Under the pieces are notes generated by a model that worked only from the letters and a program-made list of their open reading frames with translations, did not search any database and was not told the DNA's origin. Of a stretch of 64,000 nucleotides of DNA, positions 52,238 through 60,956 are shown piece by piece. A program made the translations under genes and the position numbers. Source of the stretch: Sphingomonas sp. (lineage in GTDB: Bacteria > Pseudomonadota > Alphaproteobacteria > Sphingomonadales > Sphingomonadaceae); contig NZ_QFOB01000009.1 of NCBI RefSeq assembly GCF_003248515.1, positions 101,559 through 165,558 on the forward strand, written 5' to 3'. Each line of letters begins with the position of its first letter. Position 1 is the first letter of the stretch.

Positions 52238-54736
52238 TCAGACTCCCGCCTGGCCCGGTGCGGCAGGCGCGCCCAGGATCTGCGAGGGCTCGACGCCGGC
52301 CAGGCGGCAGATCGCCTCGAGCGGGGAGAGTCCCTGGCGCATGAGCGCCTCGAAGGCTGCCACCTCGTCGGGCGCCGAGGTATTGATCCAGTAGGAGAAG
52401 GGATCGACGACGAGCCGGGCGATGCCCAGACCCAGCGGCGAATCGATGAAGACCTCGGAATAGTTGGGCTTCGAATTGCGGACCGATTTCAGCAGGTCGA
52501 GAACGAACCCCGAATAGTCGAGGATCTTGTTGTCGACGGCCCGATCATAGGTCGACCCCTGCAGCAGGAAGCGCGTCGCTGCATTTTCGAGGATCACCTG
52601 ACCCGTGCCGCCGAATAGCGTGAGGTCGTTCATCGATTGCAGCACGATACCGAACGAACCGCGATACTTGCGCGCGCGTCGATAACCCTGACCAAAGGCT
52701 TCGGCGAGGCGCGAGAGGTCCTGTCCGTCTGTACGGGTCATGAACTGGGCCGCCTCGTCGCAGAGCACGAAGCGTGGACGGTCGCGCGCGGAGAGATAAA
52801 GCTCCTGCGTGACCGCGTTCACCACCACCATGACGATGACGTTGAACAGGTCGGGCATGGCTTTCAGCCGCTCGAGTTCGAGCACGACGAATTCGTCGCT
52901 GCGAATGTCGAGGGTCGAAGGGCCGTTGAAGTAGTGGCCGTAGGCGCCGGCCGATCCGAAATCGCGCAGGTTGAAGGCGAGCTCGCGCGCGGTGGGAACC
53001 AAATGTTCCACGCTGTCGAGCGTCGTTTCGACCAGGGAAGGATAGGTGCCGAGCCATTCGCGCACGGCATCGATGCCATTGTCGGCCCGGCCGGTGTCGA
53101 TCGTCCACTGGACCGCCGACTTCAGCAGATTCCATTCCGACGTCGTCACGCCCTTGCGGGTCGAGGCGTTCGCCATCTCGGCGACGATCGCCACCGCCAT
53201 GGTGATGGCCGACTGTTTATCGTCGCCATCGAGCGCCAGCCCCATGTCGAAGGGGTTGAGCACCAGATGCTCTTCGCCGATGTCGATGTACCGCCCCGAG
53301 CAGAGCGTGCAGAGCTTGCGGTAGCTGCCGCCGATATCGATGATGCGGATCAGCGCGCCGCAGGCGAAATATTGCTGGCACAGGTTGTTGAGCAGGAAGC
53401 TCTTGCCGGCGCCACTCTCGGCCGAGACGATGAAATTATAGTTGTTGATGCGCGGATCGAAGAGATCCAGCGTGACGAGTTGGCCCTTGCGTCCCGTGTA
53501 GAGCAGGGCGGGGCGGCCGCCGCCGCGGAAATCGGTCTGGATCGGCGCCATCAGCACCGCTGCCTTGACCGGCATGCGGAAGTCACGCTCGAGCAGGCGC
53601 AGCGTCGTTCGGTCGGGATAGAGACCGAAGGGCAGGCTCATCACCAGAAGGGTGGGATTGAGATAGCTCTCTTCCTGCATCGAGAAAGGCAGGGGCTCAC
53701 CCTCCCAGAGCCGCTTGGCGCGCGCGGCGAGATCACGAGCATGGGCGCGGTCGCGCCCGAACACCCAGATGGTCGGGATCACGCGGACGAACTTGCTGTT
53801 GCCCGCCTCGTCGAGGATCCAGCCGATCTCTTCGATCTGCTTGCCGACCTCGACCGCAAACGAGCCCGCCGCCTTCTGCGCCGACAGGATCTGCGCGCGC
53901 TTGTGGATCTCGAACTGCGAATGGTCGAACAGGATGTTGAGCGTGTAGAGGAACGGTCCGCCGATCTGGTCGCTGTCCTCGGACGCCCCGCGCATCCCGC
54001 CCATGAAGCGGTTGGCCCGCTCGGCCGTGATGCGCCGCGCCGGCGCCTTGGGCGTCAGGCAGCGCGCGACCTGGTTGCCGAGGAACACCTCCGCGCCCTC
54101 GAACACGAGATCGGGTCCCGCATCGATGATCTGTTTGGCGATCGGCGGCGCGCCGACGGTGGTGCCATCGGCAAACACGCCTGGCGCCGGGTTCGCGACG
54201 CCGTTGAAGACGCGGCGATAGAAGGCGACCATCTCCTCGGGCGGCAATCTGCGGATGCCGAGTTTCGACAATTGCTCCTCGACCTGCCGGCGCAGATCCT
54301 CGCCGAGCGGTCGCCTTGTCTTGATCGACAGCAATGTCCGGAAGTTTCGGACCGGGATGCCGTGCAGCGCCTTCAGGCCATGGCGGCCTTCGCTGAGATA
54401 GGAATGGGTATGCCGCGCCGAGGCCTGGATCAGCGGATCGTCGCGGGTCTTCAGATCGAGGAATGTGTCGAGCGCGCCGTCGATCAGCGGGTCGGCGAAG
54501 GTATGAAGCTGGAGGACGGTCCCGTCGGGGAAATGGATGTTGAGCAGGCCCTGCAGCGCGCCCTGGACATGGGCGAACATATAAGCGGTCGGCACCAGCT
54601 CCCAAGCATGACCCCAGGTGTCGTCGATGCACAAAAAGGCTTCTGTATCCTCGTCCCACGCGACGAGCGGGAGGTGGTCCGAAAAGCTGTCACGCCGGAC
54701 GGCGCTGCGCAGGCGCGCATAGCTGAGCGCGCTCAT
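52238..54736 (-). CDS. traC: TraC, VirB4-like ATPase of the F-type T4SS
   Basis: An 832-residue cytoplasmic ATPase that powers pilus assembly. N-terminal TraC domain (DHLPLVAWDEDTEAFLCIDDTWGHAWEL split), Walker A in VSAESGAGKSFLLNN (about residue 437), Walker B RPRFVLCDEAAQFM (about 655), and conserved arginine-finger region GYRRARKYRGSFGIVLQSMND. Overlaps traV by 4 bp. Confidence 0.97.
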   Translation of the reverse strand: MSALSYARLRSAVRRDSFSDHLPLVAWDEDTEAFLCIDDTWGHAWELVPTAYMFAHVQGALQGLLNIHFPDGTVLQLHTFADPLIDGALDTFLDLKTRDDPLIQASARHTHSYLSEGRHGLKALHGIPVRNFRTLLSIKTRRPLGEDLRRQVEEQLSKLGIRRLPPEEMVAFYRRVFNGVANPAPGVFADGTTVGAPPIAKQIIDAGPDLVFEGAEVFLGNQVARCLTPKAPARRITAERANRFMGGMRGASEDSDQIGGPFLYTLNILFDHSQFEIHKRAQILSAQKAAGSFAVEVGKQIEEIGWILDEAGNSKFVRVIPTIWVFGRDRAHARDLAARAKRLWEGEPLPFSMQEESYLNPTLLVMSLPFGLYPDRTTLRLLERDFRMPVKAAVLMAPIQTDFRGGGRPALLYTGRKGQLVTLDLFDPRINNYNFIVSAESGAGKSFLLNNLCQQYFACGALIRIIDIGGSYRKLCTLCSGRYIDIGEEHLVLNPFDMGLALDGDDKQSAITMAVAIVAEMANASTRKGVTTSEWNLLKSAVQWTIDTGRADNGIDAVREWLGTYPSLVETTLDSVEHLVPTARELAFNLRDFGSAGAYGHYFNGPSTLDIRSDEFVVLELERLKAMPDLFNVIVMVVVNAVTQELYLSARDRPRFVLCDEAAQFMTRTDGQDLSRLAEAFGQGYRRARKYRGSFGIVLQSMNDLTLFGGTGQVILENAATRFLLQGSTYDRAVDNKILDYSGFVLDLLKSVRNSKPNYSEVFIDSPLGLGIARLVVDPFSYWINTSAPDEVAAFEALMRQGLSPLEAICRLAGVEPSQILGAPAAPGQAGV

Positions 54737-55368
54737 GGGCGCGGCTCCGGAGCAGGGGGCACGATCGCAGGCGCAGCGGGAACGGTCGCGGGTGCCGACT
54801 CCCCGTCCGGGCCGGCGGTGTCGCGGATCTGACCGAGGATCGGCGCTTGGGATGCGCGATCTGGCGGGGCGACGAGCGCGCCGCCAACAACCCAGACCGG
54901 CTTGTCGATCACCGAATAGACATAGCGCGGCATATAGAGCCGGTCGGGACGCTGGCGATCGGCATAGGGCAGGATCAGCGTGCGCACCGTGCGCGCGGGC
55001 TTGAGCATCGGTGTGACCGGGGCTTCGATCAGGCCCTTGAGCTCACGATAGACGCTATCTCGATAGCTGCCATAGGCATTGCCGGCAGCTGCGGCGCGCG
55101 AGCGGGTGCCTGTGCGACCCGGGTCCTGGCCCCGCAGCATGGCGCGGTCGTTGGTGACCTTGGGGTCGGATTTTGATGCGACGCCGGCGACCGCATCAGC
55201 ATAGGCGCGGTCAGGATGGATGCATTGGCCGTGATCGCTGTTTTTGCAGTCGAACTTCTCCGAATAAGGCGACATGATCGAACCGACCGTGGCGCAGCCT
55301 GCGAGGCTTGCGAGCAGGCTGGCCGAGAGCAGCGAGCGTTGGAGCGACGGATGGGCCAGCAAACGCAT
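54733..55368 (-). CDS. traV: TraV, outer-membrane lipoprotein of the T4SS core
   Basis: A 211-residue lipoprotein; lipobox LAGC with acylated Cys at 25. KFDCKNSDHGQCIHPDRAYADAV is the TraV CxxxxxxxC signature; the tail is Pro/Ala-rich. ATG 55368 is chosen over 55404 because AAAGGAGGT lies directly upstream. TraV is the VirB7-like part of the outer-membrane ring with TraK and TraB. Overlaps traC; 35 bp after traB. Confidence 0.93.
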   Translation of the reverse strand: MRLLAHPSLQRSLLSASLLASLAGCATVGSIMSPYSEKFDCKNSDHGQCIHPDRAYADAVAGVASKSDPKVTNDRAMLRGQDPGRTGTRSRAAAAGNAYGSYRDSVYRELKGLIEAPVTPMLKPARTVRTLILPYADRQRPDRLYMPRYVYSVIDKPVWVVGGALVAPPDRASQAPILGQIRDTAGPDGESAPATVPAAPAIVPPAPEPRP

Positions 55369-55403
55369 GGCGGTACCTCCTTTGGGGTGGCGCGCGGGGA
55401 GCA

Positions 55404-56696
55404 TCAGAACCTGGCTCCGACCGACGGCTTGATTTCGAGAGCAAGGCCCTCCTGGACGACGACCACGACATCCTTGGCGGCGCCGACCTCCACCACCGGC
55501 CCGGCTTGCCGGGCGAGATCGAGATAGAAATCGGTGAGCTTGTCCGAAGATTTGGAGAGGCCTCCGGCGACGCCCGACTTGATCGCGTCTCCAGCGTCGA
55601 GGCTGCGCACGCTACCGAGCGCCGAGGTCGAGAGGCTGCCGAACGAACCTTCGACGCTCTGAGAGATCCCCGCGATCGTGCCGGCAATGAACGAGCGGGC
55701 TAGCGTCGCTCCAGCGCGGGTCACGACTTTGCCCGACAAGCCCTTCTTGCCGTCGGCATCGACGAAGAAACCCTTGATTGCCTGGTCGACCACCGCATGG
55801 CTCTCGAAGTCCACGCAGGAGATCGACACCAGCTGGATCTCGACCCGCTCCTTCGCAAGGCTTCCGGTCGCGTTGCCGACTACGAAGCAGCCTGCGAGAT
55901 TGGCCTTTACCTCGTTGGGGAGGACGGCGGGCGCCTGGACCCGGGCGATGATCGGCTCGGGATTACTGGTCGCGTCCCGGCTCGCCAGCGCGTCGATGCC
56001 TGTCAGCAGCCGCGCCTTCATGAAACCAGGTGGCAAATAGATCGTCCGCTTCCCTTTTTTTGACGCAGCCCCGCCGCTCGCGCCTCCCTCCGCTGCCTGG
56101 GTGGCCGTCGCGCCGCCGATCGCGCCGATCTGACGTTCCGTTGGTGGCGCCGGCGGAGCCGGCGGCGCGGCAGGTGCGATCGGCGGCGCGGGGATTTCGT
56201 CGGCCGCGCCCTTTGCCTCGGGGGGCGCTGGCGGATAGGCAGGTGCCTCGCCGGGTATCGCGGGCGGGAGATCGCCGCCGTCGCCTCCAGCAGGCGCATG
56301 AGAACCGGCACCGGGAACGACCTTGCCTTCCTCGATCGCGGTGACCCGGTCGCCGAGCAAGCTCTGCCCGTCGAGAATCTTCTGGAGATCCCCGCGCAGT
56401 TTTACTTCGAGGCTGTCGCCGCGAAGGCCCGCACCCATGTCGAGATTGGAGGCCTGGGGCGCCTTGGGCGCTTCCTTCTTCCCGCTGGTGCTGGCGGTGT
56501 AGAGGCCAAGGCCGAGCAGCGCGATCGTCGAAACCACGCCCAATTGCTTGGCGCGCAGCTTCTGATCCGACGTCAGCTTCGACCACTGTGCACGGAAATC
56601 GAGCAAGGCAGGGCGCGTCGCCATATCGGCGTCGTCGGCACCGCCAGCGGAAGCCGCGACCGGAGATGGCTGCGGAGTGTCGTCTGACGTCGTCAT
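55404..56696 (-). CDS. traB: TraB, VirB10-like T4SS core protein
   Basis: A 430-residue inner-membrane-anchored protein: cytoplasmic N-terminus, single membrane helix (LGVVSTIALLGLGLYTAS, about 50-67), Pro-rich periplasmic linker (about 145-200), and VirB10/TrbI beta-barrel domain from about 215 (IYLPPGFMKARLLTGIDA, GCFVVGNATGSLAKERVEIQL, DADGKKGLSGKVVTRAG). Spans the envelope as the TraB ring. Overlaps traK by 4 bp. Confidence 0.95.
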   Translation of the reverse strand: MTTSDDTPQPSPVAASAGGADDADMATRPALLDFRAQWSKLTSDQKLRAKQLGVVSTIALLGLGLYTASTSGKKEAPKAPQASNLDMGAGLRGDSLEVKLRGDLQKILDGQSLLGDRVTAIEEGKVVPGAGSHAPAGGDGGDLPPAIPGEAPAYPPAPPEAKGAADEIPAPPIAPAAPPAPPAPPTERQIGAIGGATATQAAEGGASGGAASKKGKRTIYLPPGFMKARLLTGIDALASRDATSNPEPIIARVQAPAVLPNEVKANLAGCFVVGNATGSLAKERVEIQLVSISCVDFESHAVVDQAIKGFFVDADGKKGLSGKVVTRAGATLARSFIAGTIAGISQSVEGSFGSLSTSALGSVRSLDAGDAIKSGVAGGLSKSSDKLTDFYLDLARQAGPVVEVGAAKDVVVVVQEGLALEIKPSVGARF

Positions 56697-57487
56697 GGCT
56701 GAACGCTCCGGCGGACGACGATCAGACGCGCTGTTTCATTGGGACCCAGCGTCAGGCGATCGACCGTGATGGCGAAGATGTCGGCCCCGAGCGCGGTGTC
56801 GAGAAAGTCGCGCTCATCGAGCATGGTGGCAGCATTGGCCTGGACGAGATACTCGCTGACCGAGAGGCCCGCGCCCTCGACCTCGAGCCGCCGCCGTTCC
56901 GTCAGGGATGCGGCGGGAAGATCTGTGAGGATAAGTCGATCACGCGATGGCGCCACTTCAGAGAAGGAGGCCGGTATCCGGTCCTGCAGGATTGCCAGTG
57001 CTATCCCGACCGCCCGCTCTTCCTCGACAAGCGGTCCCAGGAGCGCGTCATTGGCCCGGGCGCGCTGCGCGCCGCCCGGAACCAGCGTCACCGTCTGGGC
57101 CGGAATGTCTGCGGGTTCGGCATAGAGCGGGTAGATCGCGCCGTTGCACGAGACGAAGAATTCGGAAGGCGTCGTTACATAAGTGCGCGTCTTGGCCCCC
57201 ATATCGTCGGTCTCGAGCACGAGGAACTTGACCCAGGCGTCCGAGCCGCCGCGCTCGACGGCGAGACCCTTTTCGGCCGAGAATTTGACGTCCTCGATAT
57301 CGCCGCCCACGCAGACGATATGATTGACGTCACGATTGGAGAGCCGGATCCGGCTCGTCTGGTCGGGCAGCGCCGCGATCGACTGGGCGAGGGCGGGCGC
57401 GGCGAAGGGCAGGGACGCAGCCACTATGAAAAGGACAGGTGCCCCGGCGAGGCACGCAAGCCTCGCCCGATTACCGGATGTCGGCAC
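56693..57487 (-). CDS. traK: TraK, VirB9-like T4SS core protein
   Basis: A 264-residue secreted protein: signal peptide ending PALAQ, SRIRLSNRDVNHIVCVGGDIEDV (the TraK/VirB9 N-terminal motif with Cys), KFLVLETDDMGAKTRTYVTTPSEFFVSC (split). Forms the outer-membrane core ring with TraV and TraB. Overlaps traE by 17 bp and traB by 4 bp. Confidence 0.93.
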   Translation of the reverse strand: MPTSGNRARLACLAGAPVLFIVAASLPFAAPALAQSIAALPDQTSRIRLSNRDVNHIVCVGGDIEDVKFSAEKGLAVERGGSDAWVKFLVLETDDMGAKTRTYVTTPSEFFVSCNGAIYPLYAEPADIPAQTVTLVPGGAQRARANDALLGPLVEEERAVGIALAILQDRIPASFSEVAPSRDRLILTDLPAASLTERRRLEVEGAGLSVSEYLVQANAATMLDERDFLDTALGADIFAITVDRLTLGPNETARLIVVRRSVQP

Positions 57488-58106
57488 TGAAATTCTCCTC
57501 CTGGAGGGCGGTCAGCCAGAAACGGCCGTTTTCGAGCGCGTAGCGAATGCGCAGATTGCCCCGGAACTTGCGGATGACCCCGCCGATCACGCGGACCTTC
57601 TCGACGGGGACGAGGATCTCGCTGCCGTTCCAGCTGACGGGCTGGTCGCTGCGAATATAGGTCGCGATCGAAAGTGTCGGATTGTTGCCGAGTTCGTCCA
57701 GCAGGCGGTTCAGGCTGTCGCGCAGGCCGTTATAGGCGCTGGGGTGCGCGATCCGCAGCAGTTCCTGGAACTGCCGGTCGGCGGAATAAGAGGAATAGGT
57801 GCCGGCAAGACCGACGATGTTGAAGGTGATCGCGCGGAGATAGCTCTCCGAGGGCTTGTCACCTGTGACATAGAGGTCGCCGTCCGCGCCGAACGGTACG
57901 ACGACCGTGCGCGTGTTCTGGTTCGAGGTGTAGATGACCGTCCCGAGCACCGCGGTGATGCCGAAGAGGCCTGCGATCGCCACTTTGAGGAGGCGGTTCT
58001 CCTCGAAGAGGTTGGCCGACCCCTGCAGATAGCGGTGAAGGTGCCAGCTAGGCCGCGTATCGCCGATCATGTCGGCCTGGGACTTACGCCTGAAAGGATG
58101 AGCCAT
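57471..58106 (-). CDS. traE: TraE, VirB5/VirB8-like F-type T4SS protein
   Basis: A 211-residue protein: cytoplasmic basic N-terminus, one membrane helix (LLKVAIAGLFGITAVLGTVIY), then TRTVVVPFGADGDLYVTGDKPSESYLRAITFNIV (split), the TraE domain. ATG 58106 chosen; the frame is open further upstream but overlaps traL. Needed for pilus assembly. Starts 5 bp after traL. Confidence 0.93.
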   Translation of the reverse strand: MAHPFRRKSQADMIGDTRPSWHLHRYLQGSANLFEENRLLKVAIAGLFGITAVLGTVIYTSNQNTRTVVVPFGADGDLYVTGDKPSESYLRAITFNIVGLAGTYSSYSADRQFQELLRIAHPSAYNGLRDSLNRLLDELGNNPTLSIATYIRSDQPVSWNGSEILVPVEKVRVIGGVIRKFRGNLRIRYALENGRFWLTALQEENFSADIR

Positions 58107-58111
58107 CTCGC

Positions 58112-58378
58112 CTACTCGAAGAAGCGGGTCTGGGTCGGACCCGGATAGTTGCGGAAGCGGGCAAGGCCCCAGCGCCAGGCCAGGTGCGGGATGAACCCAC
58201 GGGGCTTGGTCCGCTTCCATGGAATGAAGAGGAGAAGAGCGCCGATGAGCGCCCAGCCGATGATCCCGCCGACGATGACCGCGACGAAGATCGTGGACAT
58301 GACGACGATGAACTCCTGACTGTCGAACCAGAGGATCTGGACCGGCCGATGCAGGAACTGCGGCAAACGTTCGTCCAC
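58112..58378 (-). CDS. traL: TraL, VirB3-like T4SS protein
   Basis: An 88-residue protein from GTG 58378 with GGGAGAAGGG upstream: VDERLPQFLHRPVQILWFDSQE (split) is the TraL start, then one or two membrane helices (FIVVMSTIFVAVIVGGIIGWALIG) and PRGFIPHLAWRWGLARFRNYPGP, the conserved tail. Inner-membrane pilus assembly factor. Confidence 0.93.
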   Translation of the reverse strand: MDERLPQFLHRPVQILWFDSQEFIVVMSTIFVAVIVGGIIGWALIGALLLFIPWKRTKPRGFIPHLAWRWGLARFRNYPGPTQTRFFE

Positions 58379-58397
58379 GCCCTTCTCCCTTGCTTCA

Positions 58398-58477
58398 CCA
58401 CGCCGCCTGGCGTGGGGTCCGAAAGGCGACCATCGCCTTCCGTTGCGGTGGGCGGGGGCCGGTCGATCCGGCACCCC
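58398..58477 (-). terminator. Tandem hairpins between traA and traL
   Basis: Two hairpins lie in the 108-bp gap: 58454-58477 (GGGG-GCCGG, TCGAT loop, CCGGC-CCCC) 10 bp after the traA stop, and 58398-58415 (7-bp CCACGCC / GGCGTGG). No long T-run. They may act as attenuators or 3' protectors that make pilin message more abundant than the downstream genes. Confidence 0.5.
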
Positions 58478-58486
58478 GACCTGTCT

Positions 58487-58804
58487 TCAGATCAGCATGC
58501 CGAAGGTCTGGAGGATCGAATCCGCCTTGATGAGGCAGACCGCCGCCACGATCGTCGGGATGCCGATCATGATGTTCGAGAAAAGCCGCGAGACGCCGAA
58601 GAGGAAGGCGGCTACGCCGCCTACGAAGCCAAGCGGTCCCTTGACGCCCTGGTTCACGACGATGTCGTAGATGTCGTAACCGAGGTCGCCTGCGGCGGGG
58701 GCCTGGAACGCGTAGGCGACGCTGGTACCAGCGATCGCGGCCAGGAGGAAAAGGACGGCCGCGTCGATCGTGCGGAACGTCCTTCCCCGAAGCATAGTCA
58801 ACAT
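58487..58804 (-). CDS. traA: TraA, F-type major pilin precursor
   Basis: A 105-residue propilin: long signal segment with IDAAVLFLLAAIAGTSVAYA, cleavage likely after AYA (about 32), then a mature pilin of about 73 residues with two hydrophobic helices (GPLGFVGGVAAFLFGVSRLF and IMIGIPTIVAAVCLIKADSIL) typical of TraA. AAGGAG precedes ATG 58804. An S26 TraF/TrhF-type peptidase in the same operon suggests processing or cyclisation different from F pilin acetylation. Confidence 0.88.
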   Translation of the reverse strand: MLTMLRGRTFRTIDAAVLFLLAAIAGTSVAYAFQAPAAGDLGYDIYDIVVNQGVKGPLGFVGGVAAFLFGVSRLFSNIMIGIPTIVAAVCLIKADSILQTFGMLI

Positions 58805-59002
58805 ATGCAGTCTCCTTGTGGGTGGGACCGTCCGGAACATGCTTGCCGGTACCGATCTCGGACCGAGACACGTGGCTCGTTCCGACGTGTCCGGCCGGCG
58901 GCTGCGCTGGACGGCCCCAAGAGGCGCGCTCCCGCCGGCATCCCGGTCCCCGGCCGCGCTCCGCGCACGCACGAGGTCCGCCAAAATCGTCGCCGGCCGC
59001 AG

Positions 59003-59767
59003 TCAGGGGCTGGGCTGGGGTTTGCGGTTTTGAGCTTCGAGGAAGCTTTCGAGTTCGCCCTGCTGGAAGCCCGACACCAGCTTGCCGTCGACGAACAGCG
59101 TGGGCGTGCCCGAGACACCCATCTTGCGGACCGTTTCAGCGTCGCGCGCGACCTTCTCGGCGCCCGCCCGGCACTTGTGCAGAGAGGCGGGCTGCGCGCC
59201 GGCATACACGGCCTTGAAGGTTGCCTGCGGATCGGGCGAGCAAAGGATATGCTCAGCCTTCGCAGCTGCCTGCGGATGGATGCCGCTTACGAAATAGACG
59301 AGACGCTGCACCGGCTTGCCTTCGGCTTCCTTCGTTAGCCAGAAGCGCTCGAGCGCCTGGCAGTAGGGGCAGTCGGGATCGGTGAATTCTATCACCTTGG
59401 GCGCGCCTGCAGGCCCGACCACCAGCGCGTCGGCAGGATTGATGGCGCCGAGACGCTTCCTCGCGCTCGCGTCTTGCGCCAGCGCTGTCAGATTGACCCC
59501 GTTCTTGTCGTAGATCGCCGCGAAGAGAAGATGCTGGCTTTCGGGTGCGAAATAGATGACTCGTCCGCCGGCAATGGCCTGATATATTGGCCCCTTGACC
59601 GGTGCCGGACCAAAGTCTTCGAAGGTCAGGTTGGTAAAGGTTTGTCGCAATTCACGCTGAGCTTCCGCGGCGGCAGCCGTGAGCGGCTCGGCGCCGCTGT
59701 CCTGGGCATAGGTGGGCGTCGTCGCGCAAAGCAACGCTGCCGTGATCAGCTTAGCGCTGCGGAACAT
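59003..59767 (-). CDS. dsbC: DsbC-type periplasmic disulfide isomerase
   Basis: A 254-residue protein: signal peptide (ALLCATTPTYAQ), DsbC dimerisation domain (VKGPIYQAIAGGRVIYFAPESQ split) and thioredoxin domain with FTDPDCPYCQALE (C133-P-Y-C136) and cis-Pro SGTPTLFVDG. It would isomerise disulfides in Cys-rich TraU, TraN, TraH and TrbC. Second gene of the operon; overlaps the 59751 gene by 17 bp. Confidence 0.95.
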   Translation of the reverse strand: MFRSAKLITAALLCATTPTYAQDSGAEPLTAAAAEAQRELRQTFTNLTFEDFGPAPVKGPIYQAIAGGRVIYFAPESQHLLFAAIYDKNGVNLTALAQDASARKRLGAINPADALVVGPAGAPKVIEFTDPDCPYCQALERFWLTKEAEGKPVQRLVYFVSGIHPQAAAKAEHILCSPDPQATFKAVYAGAQPASLHKCRAGAEKVARDAETVRKMGVSGTPTLFVDGKLVSGFQQGELESFLEAQNRKPQPSP

Positions 59768-60050
59768 GGTTGGACTCCGGACGAACGAGGGAGGTGCGCG
59801 CGAAGAGTCGGCTGTCGAGGGTGAGCGATGCGCCGATCTTGACTGCGGTGGGAACCGATGCGGGTTGGGGGCGCGCGTCCTTTTCGCGGATCGCATAGCC
59901 GAGATCGCTCTGAACGATGGTGAGCGGTGCGCTGCGGGCGCAAGGGTAGCCTTCCGCGTCGGGCCGATAGGTCTGCGCGCTGGCGGGCACAACTGCTGCG
60001 CAGAGCAGCAGAGAGCCCGCAAGCATCGGCAATGGGCATGGAAAGTCCAT
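59751..60050 (-). CDS. Small secreted protein heading the tra operon
   Basis: A 99-residue protein with signal peptide (PMLAGSLLLCAAVVPASAQ) and a short mature part (DAEGYPCARSAPLTIVQSDLGYAIREKD). One Cys in the mature domain. No family recognised. It overlaps dsbC by 17 bp, so it is co-translated and is probably a T4SS accessory protein. Confidence 0.65.
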   Translation of the reverse strand: MDFPCPLPMLAGSLLLCAAVVPASAQTYRPDAEGYPCARSAPLTIVQSDLGYAIREKDARPQPASVPTAVKIGASLTLDSRLFARTSLVRPESNHVPQR

Positions 60051-60395
60051 GGCACACGTCTCCTCGTGGCGCCGCGAGGCGCTGGGGTTCGGGGTTTGGT
60101 TGGGCCGGGCGGGAAGGCCGGGACTTATGTCCGTGTGGGCCGCCGATCCGGTACTTCCCAAGGCATGACGATCAGTTGGGACTGCCGCAATAGGGAGGGC
60201 ACTGAAGTGCCGAAGCGGTGAAACAAAGCATCGGTACGACGGAAGTGGCGAAATGATCTCGCGAAGCGTTGAAAAGATCAGCTTTGGATCAAAGCGGCAT
60301 TATAGTGCCGCTTTCGCCTCCATTCGTCGTGGAAACGCAACCTTTCGAGGTCGCGGGCGGATGACAACGCATGAGCGAAGGCAGGAGAAGGAGCG
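60051..60395. other. Control region between the tra operon and the lasso region
   Basis: No gene. Palindromes are a 14-bp GGCACT-GA-AGTGCC at 60198-60211 and a 9-bp stem AAAGCGGCA / TGCCGCTTT at 60291-60314, plus scattered GAAG-(T)G-CGAA-like repeats between 60206 and 60270. It must hold the divergent promoters of the tra operon and the 60396 gene; specific -35/-10 boxes could not be assigned. Confidence 0.5.
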
Positions 60396-60845
60396 ATGGT
60401 TCGGGCTAGACGCAGTTTCAAGCTCCGGCTTTCACCGGCCGGACTCGATGTGCTCATCGATTCCCATTGCCACCTGATTCGCGTGACGCGCTCCCTTATC
60501 GCCTGGGGAACGACCCTTCACGTGGCCGTCGAACATCTGAGCACCTTGTCGACCAGTGAGATCGTCGAACAGATGAAAAAGCATGAACTTGATTGTCTGG
60601 GCGGTCCTGAGGAGCATCACGTCGGGGCGTCCAACCGGCTCTGGGATATCGCCACAAGCATCACCGAACGGGTACAGGAGACATCGCCCGACGGCCGCCA
60701 ACCCAATCTCGGTACAATCTATCTCCTGGCGCTCATGCAAATCCCTAAAGCCGGAAAATCCGACCTGATAGACGCTTTTGATCGCGCTCTGCAGTCGGGA
60801 GCACGGACACCTGCTTGCCGTGAGGTCAATGATCTTACTGGATAA
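60396..60845 (+). CDS. Hypothetical protein upstream of the lasso regulators
   Basis: A 149-residue soluble protein with natural composition; AGGAGAAGGAG precedes ATG 60396. Features: basic start RARRSFKLRLSPAGLDVLIDSH, SLIAWGTTLHVAVEHLSTL, IVEQMKKHELDCLGGPEEHHVG (a Cys/His-containing segment) and DIATSITERVQETSPDG. No domain recognised. It is 111 bp before the XRE gene and divergent from the tra operon, so it could regulate either. Confidence 0.65.
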   Translation: MVRARRSFKLRLSPAGLDVLIDSHCHLIRVTRSLIAWGTTLHVAVEHLSTLSTSEIVEQMKKHELDCLGGPEEHHVGASNRLWDIATSITERVQETSPDGRQPNLGTIYLLALMQIPKAGKSDLIDAFDRALQSGARTPACREVNDLTG

Positions 60846-60956
60846 ATCCAGACAGGTTGGCCGAGGTTGTATCTTGACGGTGGTGGTAAGTACACCTTAG
60901 CCTTCGACTTACGGAATTGCCTTGGCGGGCGGAATCTCCCGTAAGGAGAAGCGGAT

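Noticed and set aside
52637..54832. 731-codon plus-strand frame opposite traC
   Set aside because: Shadow of traC, which has intact Walker motifs on the minus strand.
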